Origin: Mesostigma viride
Lineage: Eukaryota; Streptophyta; Mesostigmatophyceae; Mesostigmatales; Mesostigmataceae
Direction of reading: 5' to 3'
DNA length: 64,000 nucleotides
Assembly: GCA_009746045.1 (NCBI GenBank)
Contig: RPFO01000079.1
Location: 3,644,507-3,708,506, forward strand
In this document: piece after piece, positions 56,228 to 64,000 of the stretch
Layout: every line of letters starts with the position of its first letter
Position numbering within the stretch: the first letter of the stretch is position 1
Program-made: the position numbers and the translations under genes
Notes under the pieces: generated by a model
What the model saw: the letters and a program-made list of their open reading frames with translations, nothing else
Told to the model about the DNA's origin: nothing
Databases searched by the model: none

Positions 56228-59200
56228 GACGAGAGGAGCGAGAATGGTGGGGCGGTATGAGAAGAGCGATGATGGAAAGTGGCGGGGGGTGCCAAGAAGG
56301 GCCAGGTGGTCTTCAAGCACTGCAAGTGAAACCCAAGTCTGGGATGTATACAGAGCAATTTATTACCTAATTATTAAGCACGTGACTGCGTCATGTTGGT
56401 GCCAATACAGAGTTAAGGCACCTTCAAACCCTCTACACAACGAGGAGGGAGGGTGCCCTAGCTTCGCTCACTGCCGCAAGTGGCAGGCCACAGACTGCTC
56501 TCTCCGCAGGGCAATGCCGGGGCACAACAATGTGGGTGCAACAGAGCAAAACCCGGAGAACATCACCCACCAGCCTGCCTTTCCCTGGCGCACACGCATA
56601 ACTGCGGCTGGCAACAGCACCAACTCGACAGACCTTTCAAAGACACCAACAACCATGGATGTCAACATAACTAGTAGGTCGCGTCCATTCTTGAACAGTA
56701 CTCATATTCACCACAGTAAAACAACTCATATATTCACCACAGTAAAACAACTCATGGATGGGATTTTCAAGTGCCAGAACCTTCCACCTACCCCAACCAA
56801 GCCTATGGACCTATACCTATGCACGGAAGACCCATCATTGTCATAAGCCATCTTTGCCACCTATGCCCTGGGCCAACGCATCATCAGATAAGCATACAAA
56901 TCATATGATACTACCGCCACAGGAAGCCTGTCACCCACCCCGTCGCCAGCACATCGTCGCACAGCATCTTCAGAAGCACCAGCCGCTGACCCGGCGTCAG
57001 GCCTGGATACCCCTTGCTGCCATGCCCGCTGCCCCGTAGTGCCACCAGCATGGCCCGCAGCTCGCTGTCGGGCACCGCATGGAAGCGCATTCTATCCTCC
57101 GTCACCTCCATCGCCACCTGGGATGGCCCGCCTTCCCCCCCGCCCCTGCCCCCAGTAGTGCCAGCATCCTGTGCCCCTTCTGCAGTCTTTAGGGAACTGT
57201 TAGAGGAACGGGAACGCGATCTCCCTTCTCGCTTGCTGCCCGACGGTGCCGCGAAATCTGCGCCTACGTTGCCAGCAGAAACCGCCGCTTCACGGCCCCC
57301 ATCGCTGTCATCACTGTCATTCGCCACAGGGGTTGAGCGACCCGCATCCGTGCCACCATGGGCCGCACTCCTCAAGTATAGGGAGGCAGACCGGACCTCG
57401 CCGGACGAGTCGCCTGCATGGGGGAGCACCCGCCTCGCGCCGTTGGTGGCAGTGACGGCAGCGGCATCCGTTTCCTCGAGAGGCACGTAGAGGCTCAGGT
57501 ACCAGCAGAGCATGGGCACCCAGGACAGGGCGCCCTCAGTGGTAGCCCCAACGGTGCCCCTGATAAAGATAGTTGCGAGAGCCGAGATGTGGCCAAATAG
57601 GGAATGATGACACCGATGCGAATAACAGCACATCAGAGACTAGGGGACAGTTCCTTTTGGGGGAGGAAGGAGTACCCACGACCCAGGAAGCTTGCTTTAC
57701 AAAATGTGCGTTAGTCTCGCGCACGCAGCAGGTTGCTGTCACTCCGGCCCCTTTTGCTTTAACTAGCAGGTTAACTACAGGTGCTTAACTAGCAGGCTGC
57801 TTGTACTATCCAGTACACAGCACTCCCTACACAAAGAAAACGCGTATCAACCGTTTTTGGGGCCTCGCCCACCATAGCTTGAGGTTATGACATCACTGGC
57901 TCATCAATCAACACTTCACGCCACGCAAGCCCACCGCTTAAGAAATCATCAGGGTATGCATAATACGCGCATTCGCAAAGGTGCGTTGTATCAGCATGGG
58001 ACTGAACAAACGCTGAAGAGAGACGACAGCCACCCCAACCCACCGCAGCCCCATCTCTCCGCGCACGGCCTGCAGCAGTGCCGCGTGCACTTGCGCCACC
58101 GCCAGGGTGCCCCCTCGCCGGCTGGACTTGCCGCTTGCAAACGGCACCGCCGACATCTCCTCGAGAAAAGACTCGGCCGAGAAGGACTTGAGGCCCAGCG
58201 GCTGGGGCGGCCGATGGCAGCAAAAAGTGCGTGATGGCCCACGCAGGGTGGCCGGAGGTGGAGAAGACGGTGGTTTCCCGAGCACGCGTGCAGGCAGGGA
58301 AGCAGGTTGAGGCAAGGAGCAGGCTTTTCAGCAGAATGATCCAGGCAGGACAGTTTTTCAAGGCAAGGATGTTAGCCTGGTAGCAAGTGAGCAGAATCAT
58401 TACCTTGAAAGAAATTCAAAATTTGTCATGTTCAAGTTTATACAGTAGCAATTCAGCGCATCCCTGGGAATGCCATCATTCTCCGCCCCGAGTCTTTGAC
58501 GGATGGCTTGACCGATGGCAGCGAGTGACTAGACGGCGCATGGATGGATGGCTTTACGGATAGCAGCGAGTGACTAGACGACGCATGGATCCCTGAGCAA
58601 GCACCCACCTGCGCAAACTGCAGCAAGAAGTGGGTCACCTCCAGCAGCTGGCCCACATCCAGCCCCACGCAGCACGATGGGAGGGACAGGGGCCTCACAG
58701 GCGGTTCCCAGGGAGCCTCGGCTGGTGGCAGCTGCGAGTCTTCCAAGCAACACTTTCCCGAGGAAGCTGCTCCTGCCTCCTCCTCCTCCTCCTCCTCCCC
58801 CTCATTCCCACCCACCAGCCCCTCGTCACAAGACATAACGTCGTCGTTATCTTGCTCTCCGTCACTCGTGGCCAGCCCACTGCGAGCGGACCGTGACCGG
58901 GCAGGCGTCCCTGAGGACATGCTGCGGCTGGAGGCCACCCTGGGCAGGGACGCCCGCCGGCTGGGTGCTGGAGAGGGGCTCGCGGGGGCAGCGGGCGGGG
59001 TGGCCTTGGCGGGAGATGCCCGCTTGGTGGCCAGGGGGGTGCCCTTCGTGGGTGTTCCTGGTGCTTTCTTGGGCGTGCCGTTGGCGGTGCGGAGCGGAGC
59101 ATCCTTCAGGGACTTGGCCGGCGATGCGCAGGGTGTCATGAGGCTCGCGACCACTGCGTTGGTGACCTGTGGTATAAACCCGGGGGAAGCAGTAGGGTTG

Positions 59201-61915
59201 GGTGCACCGGGAATAAAGGGTAAACGCGAATAACAGATGAAGCCAGAAGGGTTGGCAGGAGCTGCGGCGACCTTGGAAAAGAATTTGGCGGCAGCGGATG
59301 CAGGTCACGGCTGTTCTGTTCCGTGAATCGTTCCCATGGTAGTCGTAGCAGTCGCCTCGAGCACTTGCTGGGATGCCTCGTCCTTCCTGTCCGCAAGCCA
59401 TTGCATTTCGTGCGCTCGTGCATTCCTCCGTCCCCCATTCTCTCCATCCACGCTCATGATTGGTCATGTACGCGCCTGTACCCCAGCCTTCCTCCCTGCT
59501 CTGCCCGCCCCCTGTCCTATCCTCCAACCCTGCCCCCTCTGCCTCCCCCCATCCTCCCTTTCGCCACTAATACTATGCGGCCACCTTGGCAGCAGTAGCA
59601 CCGCTGGCCCATCACACATCCGCTCACCGGTGCCACCAGCCAGCCTCGCGCAGCACGCGCCCGCTCGGCTAGTCCTCCCGGTTGATGCCCCTGGCAGCCC
59701 CGACTGACCGGCCTTGCCACCAGATGCCTTTGAACTTGCTCAACGTGCTTGAGCCACTCACCAGCTTCGCAACACCCACCTAATGCCACACCACTGGCTG
59801 GCTTACGGGTGTCTCATCGACCTCGTGCCACCCACCAGCTTCAAGATCTTCCCCACTCAACCATGAACTACGCACCGATTTGACTCATCGACACACGCAC
59901 CGGCCCCGCGCCACCTCATGCCCTCGACAGATAAATAAACGCACCGGCTTCACGTCGGGGTGTTTCTGCAGGAGCGCGGCCACGGAGCCAAACCCGGCGG
60001 CCTTGGCGGTGTGCGTGAGGATGCCAGTAGCAACATCGCCCTGCTTCCGCCTGTGGCCGCAGCGCAAGGACGGGAGGCGCGTGTTGTCGCATTATGGCGT
60101 CATCAGACTGATACGAAATCGCCATCATAATAAACCAATATGGCATCATCACATCCATCCAATATGGCATCGTAATAATCCAACATGACATCATCACATT
60201 CAAACCCAAAAATTGTTCTACACCACTCTACTTCTCTGCGTCTGTATCCTCTGCATTGAGTTTCTCTATATATCACTACAGTTCTTTCGCACCATTCCAG
60301 GCATTCCTAGTTGATAGAGGACAACGGGTAGAGGCCCTCGCTCACTGTGCCGACACACACGGCCCATTGTGTGTTTGGTAGGAGCCTGGTATCTACCTTG
60401 GTTGTGAAAGCAGAAAGCATGCTGTCAAATAACTTACTACGCGGTATCAAGGAGACAAGCTATGCCTGGAAAACCAAAATCTGCATCTGCAGCACTCAAC
60501 GGCAGCTCGTTATCGCCAACTAGAAGCCAATCAGGCAATCTGTGTAAGCTGGTGATCAGAAGGATAAAAATAGATGACCCACCTGCACACGCTGCAGTTG
60601 CAGACGCCGCGGCAGAACGGGCAGCTCCAGCCCTTGGGCACCTCATTATGCTTCTCGCCGTACCTGGGGGCATGGGCAGGGGGAACAAGCATGTACTAGG
60701 CCAGATCGGTGACCAAAATAATGGAGGTCATAATACTTCTCACCGCACCTGGGGGAGCAAGCAGATCACCGTGCAGCACTGATCTAGGGGAATGCTGCAC
60801 ACGTCACGTATCCTTGTCCTATGGAGACATGCTGCACTGATCTAGGGGAATGCTGCACACGTCACGTATCCTTGTCCTATGGATACATGCTGCACTGATC
60901 TAGGGGCATGCTGCACACGTCACGTATCCTTGTCCTATGGAGACATGCTGCACTGATCTAGGGGAATGCTGCACACGTCACGTATCCTTGTCCTAGGGAG
61001 ACATGCTGCACTGATCCAGGGAAAGATCAGCGTTCCCTTGCAGCGCTGCCGGCGACCGCGAGCCAAGGGCACGTAGTAACCCTTGCGCTGGCTGTGACGG
61101 CAAGGATAGGGGTGCAGTGCCTGCTGTCCCATGGATACCTAGCTTGGACTAACAATGTTTCCTGAATAGGACGATCCAGTGCCTTTTGTCCCATTAATAG
61201 ATTGCTTCATGTAGACATGCACTTGCCTGTTTTCGAGGCATTTGGGGCACCAGTAGCGGCTGCAGGGACGGACGTTCTTCTTTGGGGTGCTGGTCTTGCC
61301 TTTCTTTTTCGGGCTGTCCTTTGCGTTGCGGCTGTCGCACAGTGCCATCGTTTCCAGCGTCTTTTGGCGGCACTGCGTCGACGAGAAGAGTTTCCGGGTG
61401 ACAAAGTTGCGGCGTCAGCAAAAAGGCTGCGTCAGCAGTGGCAAGCACATACGAACAGTGCATGGCGTTGTATTCTTTGTTGCACTGATCTCGCATTCAT
61501 TTGTAACGGGTACGTCGCTATGCGTAAGCCATTTGCCAGACATGGCAGCGCAGGTAGCCTGACTTCTCCATGGCATGTCCTTTACCTGGTGGCACGTGCG
61601 CCCATTCTCGCTGTCGTATATCCTGCCACCCTGCACACGGATGCCTGGGTTGGAATTACGGGATTTCACGGCTGGTTTGCCGGCGTCAGTGCCATTCGGG
61701 GTCGCAGGTTTCACTGCCTTGCTGGGAGTTGTCTCCGCAGACTTCGGCATCTTTTTCGACGGCGTGACGGCCTCGTTCTCAAGCTTACGTTTCTTGGAGT
61801 CCGAGGGGGATGCATTTGCATGAACCGGTTTTACGTACGCGGATCCGCTGGCTTGCGCAGGGGCGCCGGGTCGCACTAGCGTGCCCGCCTTTCCAGGTAC
61901 TCGCAGCCGTGCCAT
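53520..61915 (-). CDS. DDR4: DDR4-like chromatin protein: zf-4CXXC_R1 zinc finger plus DDT/WHIM, 12 exons
   Basis: Probable accessory subunit of an ISWI-type remodelling complex (the role of plant DDT proteins). Exons (minus): 61586-61915, 61227-61372, 60583-60663, 59945-60050, 58609-59166, 58044-58201, 56939-57559, 56093-56183, 55056-55206, 54327-54509, 53696-53849, 53520-53601; 886 residues, all phases fit. Intron 2 uses a GC donor (GCAAGT). Zinc finger (residues ~92-222): GGRIYDSENGRTCHQ-CRQKT, WCPKCLENR-YGEKHNE, WSCPFCRGVCNCSVC, GDVATGILTHTAKAAGF. A Pro/Ser/Lys-rich linker leads to DDT (VGQLLEVTHFLLQFAQ-PLGLKSFSAESFLEEM). WHIM1 spans the end of exon 7 and exons 8-9 (LTPGQRLVLLKMLCDDVLAT, VLRGHIESAMERTAEQEKAV). 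WHIM2 follows (RFAPLGEDRHGRRFWPL, EDVEALVPSLDERG). The acceptor of exon 11 and the last exon are the least certain. The domain order matches Arabidopsis DDR4. Confidence 0.9.
55397..55580 (+). repeat. Interstitial telomere-like TTTAGGG block, direct repeat of ~92 bp
   Basis: GGGTTTAGGGTTTAGGGTTT followed by CAGGTATAGGGTATAGGGGC occurs twice (about 55401 and 55493) within the same ~92-bp unit, in intron 8 of the DDR4-like gene. Each block holds only two or three plant-type telomere units. Confidence 0.85.
56197..56226 (+). repeat. G30 homopolymer (poly-C tract of DDR4 intron 7)
   Basis: Thirty consecutive G on the plus strand. On the coding strand this is a C30 run ending 13 nt before exon 8 (acceptor GTGTGCAG), where the polypyrimidine tract is expected. 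Confidence 0.95.
56375..56545 (+). repeat. Dispersed ~160-bp repeat, copy 3
   Basis: Related to 48312-48480 and 19345-19505. It lies in intron 7 of the DDR4-like gene, antisense to it. Confidence 0.8.
60775..61013 (+). repeat. 58-bp tandem repeat, four copies (DDR4 intron 2)
   Basis: The unit holds CACTGATCTAGGGGAATGCT, then a CACACGTCACGTATCCTTGT stretch and CCTATGGAGACATGCTG. Units differ by one or two bases. Confidence 0.96.
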
Positions 61916-62223
61916 GTTGCCCGCCTTACGATGCCGCTAAACCACGGATTTAGGGTGCATAGCTTGTATAATGCAGTCGTTTTGATCGCTGCGCTGGTAG
62001 TCGACAACCATTACATGACCGGCAATGGCGCTGAGCGTGCACGAAAGGCTCGTCGTGAGGAGTATTGGACAGGCTGGTGTTGATATTCCGCCCGCTGAAG
62101 TCCATGGAACAGCATGGCAGCGAAAGGGCCAATAAGCCCAAACGGCTACAACGAAGCCGAAAGGCGGGAAAGAGGTTCTCCCGCCATATCTGGGCAGCCC
62201 TGGTCAGTCAGTCAGTGAGTGAG

Positions 62224-62261
<38 letters not shown>

Positions 62262-63054
62262 ATTGTTGTTGTCAACTCAACGCCAGGCAGCCCTGCTTGA
62301 AACTGGAAACGTATCTTAATTATAATTGGTGTTAACTCTGACTTGATTCTGATAGCTGTACATAGGCGGGATCCAACTGACTGACTGACTGAGGACCTGT
62401 GATTGATGCCAGTAACTAGTAAACGTCATTGAAGTGCGGGCAATTCGCTGGTACATGTTACAATTGATAATGCGTGGCACGTTGTCGTGCACCCCGACAT
62501 CATGCTGTCTTCAGTGTCATGTCCGGAACTCCGTGATGATCATCGACGAGATTAACAATTAACTCGAGTACGTGCAATTCACGATGCCTCAGTGAAAAGG
62601 TTGCAAACTTAAGTGCATCCATATGCCCAATAGATCGCCACATAAACGGACGAATTACACCTTTAGCCTGCGCGGGCATGCCGCTGTTACCTATCTTTGC
62701 AAATTTAAGAACGTCTCGTGAGAAATTTTTTTGCCCCCATGGCTTTGGCAGGTGCAACGAGGGACGAATTACTTTTATCTGTCAATTGTTAAGCATAATT
62801 GACCCAGACTTCCGCAGTTAGGGCTATTCAAACATTACAGAACACGCTGGCACGCCGAACCTGTGCTACCTCGTCCAGTAGTCTGGATTCGGAGCCGGCC
62901 TGGTGTAGTGCATGACTGCATGGCCTAGTGAATAGTGGTACGATGGCATGGATTGCTCAGTAAGCCATACTCGTGGAGAATTTCGCATGTTACATCGAAA
63001 TTGCCGGGATTGAAGCCTTGTTTGTTCCTTCTTCCTGGCTGAGAAAGTCCTACT
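61916..63054. promoter_or_regulatory. Divergent promoter region between DDR4-like and AMSH-like genes
   Basis: 1.1 kb between two divergent start codons. It holds a GTT trinucleotide run at 62218-62272, which creates a false Leu-rich frame, and otherwise anonymous sequence. No core promoter element can be named with confidence. Confidence 0.5.
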
Positions 63055-63622
63055 ATGGCTTCAGCCGCGGCAGCGCTTGCAGCTCAAGCAGGAAAAGAGG
63101 TCGTGAGTCCAGGAATCCCGTTACGATGCTATTATCGGTCAGCCCACAACGTCCGCCGGCAGGTGAGCTTTTTTTTCCCGGCGTCCACAAAAGCCCGTTT
63201 ATGCACTAATGTCAGGTCTAACATTACTGCCGCCCGTGCCAAGGCTTAACATGTGCGGTGCCCATCCTCTCGTTGTCGCGTTTGCAGGCGGAGATTTCGC
63301 TGCTGGAAGGCCATATCAAGCAAGGCTACGTCTACCTGCTGAAGTTCACCAGGTGCAGGAGTTGACCGTAGCTTGATTTCCATGTGGCATGTGGAATAGC
63401 TCTCTTTGCCAAGCCGTCGCAATTTATGAGTGCCAAGCCGTAATTCTTTGTGCCAAGCCGCCGTGATCGAGGCTGGCGTGCACCCTGCTTGATTTTCTTA
63501 CCCCCTGCCTGCCGGTCCGATCACATCTTCTCTTGTCTCACCTCAGCCTTATGCTGGAGACAATACCCCGTCACAAGGACTACAACAAGGAGCTGCTGGG
63601 TGAACGTGCCGAGTTAACCAAG
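63055..63622 (+). CDS. AMSH: AMSH-like deubiquitinase, first three exons (gene continues past the window)
   Basis: AMSH proteins are JAMM-type metalloproteases that trim ubiquitin chains at endosomes. Only the N-terminal USP8-dimerisation/MIT-like part is in the window. Exons: 63055-63162, 63288-63352, 63547-63622, with GT-AG introns and matching phases. The product has VVSPGIPLRCYYRSAHNVRR, then AEISLLEGHIKQGYVYLLKF and SLMLETIPRHKDYNKELLGE. This follows the plant AMSH pattern RIPLRxYYRxADNxxxQA...D.Y..LL.(F/Y).S...ETIP.H.DY. The catalytic JAMM domain would lie to the right and cannot be checked. Met at 63055 is the first in frame and gives an Ala-rich start. Intron 3 opens into a minisatellite. 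Confidence 0.85.
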
Positions 63623-63734
63623 GTGAACTATACCGTGCCTTGTCTTTTCCTGGACCATCGTATACATCTTCAGGTTTTGTGTACCTCAATGATAAGGCTA
63701 GCCGAGTTAACCCAGTTGAGGGATGTCTGTTTGA

Positions 63735-63965
63735 CTAGACCAAGGTGAGGGACGGCTGTTTGAATGGACCTAGTCCAAGGTGAGTGGCGGCTGTTGGAGC
63801 GGACCAAGGTGGGGGGTGGCTGTTGGAGTGGACCAAGGTGAGGGACGGCTGTTGGAGTGGACCAAGGTGAGGGACGGCTGTTGGAGCGGACCAAGGTGAG
63901 GGACGGCTGTTGGAGTGGACCAAGGTGGGGGGTGGCTGTTGGACCACGGTGGGGGACGGCTGTTC
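63735..63965 (+). repeat. ~29-bp minisatellite with donor-like words in AMSH intron 3
   Basis: About eight units of GGACCAAGGTGAGGGACGGC plus TGTTGGAGT, with GTGGGGGGTGG variants. It starts 113 nt after the exon 3 donor. Confidence 0.93.
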
Positions 63966-64000
63966 CCAGCTGGCATGGACTAGGGAACCCTTTGGGGGTC

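Noticed and set aside
62065-62319. Plus-strand frame with a Leu-rich hydrophobic run that looks like a membrane segment
   Set aside because: The Leu run is a GTT trinucleotide repeat read in one frame. There is no splice or family support.

Overview
The window is eukaryotic nuclear DNA. Its host genes have GT-AG introns and plant-type protein families: an 11-exon 2-oxoglutarate/Fe(II) dioxygenase, a class-A-like heat shock factor in two copies, a DDR4-type zf-4CXXC_R1 + DDT/WHIM chromatin protein, mitochondrial ribosomal protein mL54 and the start of an AMSH-type deubiquitinase. With the TTTAGGG-like blocks and the density of LINEs, SINEs and minisatellites, this points to a repeat-rich green-lineage genome, probably an alga or early-diverging streptophyte. 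The species cannot be fixed from sequence alone. No bacterial genes, rRNA, functional tRNA or CRISPR array were seen.

Layout. 1-770 is a polypyrimidine microsatellite. 0.8-11.0 kb carries plus-strand exon blocks of unrecognised hydrophilic proteins, broken by many frameshifts. A 20-21 bp GC-rich motif is scattered about 18 times between the blocks, and its inverse lies inside a coding 60-bp tandem repeat. 12.5-23.1 kb (minus) is the dioxygenase gene: 350 codons in 11 exons with no frame break, including a 20-nt microexon that holds the metal-binding HTD. Nearly all the spectacular tandem repeats between 14 and 22 kb lie in its introns. 24.0-25.5 kb (plus) is mL54, divergent from the dioxygenase.

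24.8-47.5 kb is a tandem segmental duplication with a unit of about 9.8 kb. It contains the last exon of mL54, LINE debris and a complete two-exon HSF gene, so there are two near-identical HSF genes at 30.5-33.0 and 43.1-45.5 kb. A 3.2-kb LINE (endonuclease + reverse transcriptase) sits in the second unit only. Small SINEs are present in one unit and absent from the other, each flanked by target-site duplications. 49.0-51.5 kb is a nest of four LINE insertions, each with its own target-site duplication. Every LINE 3' end examined except one keeps a short hairpin before an AT microsatellite tail.

53.5-61.9 kb (minus) is the DDR4-like gene in 12 exons, and 63.06 kb to the right edge (plus) is the first three exons of an AMSH-like deubiquitinase. 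The host genes do not form a pathway. They are ordinary genes (oxygenase, mitoribosome, stress transcription factor, chromatin remodelling, endosomal deubiquitination) interleaved with active retroelements. All exon structures were derived by hand from splice signals, reading phase and family resemblance, without transcript evidence.
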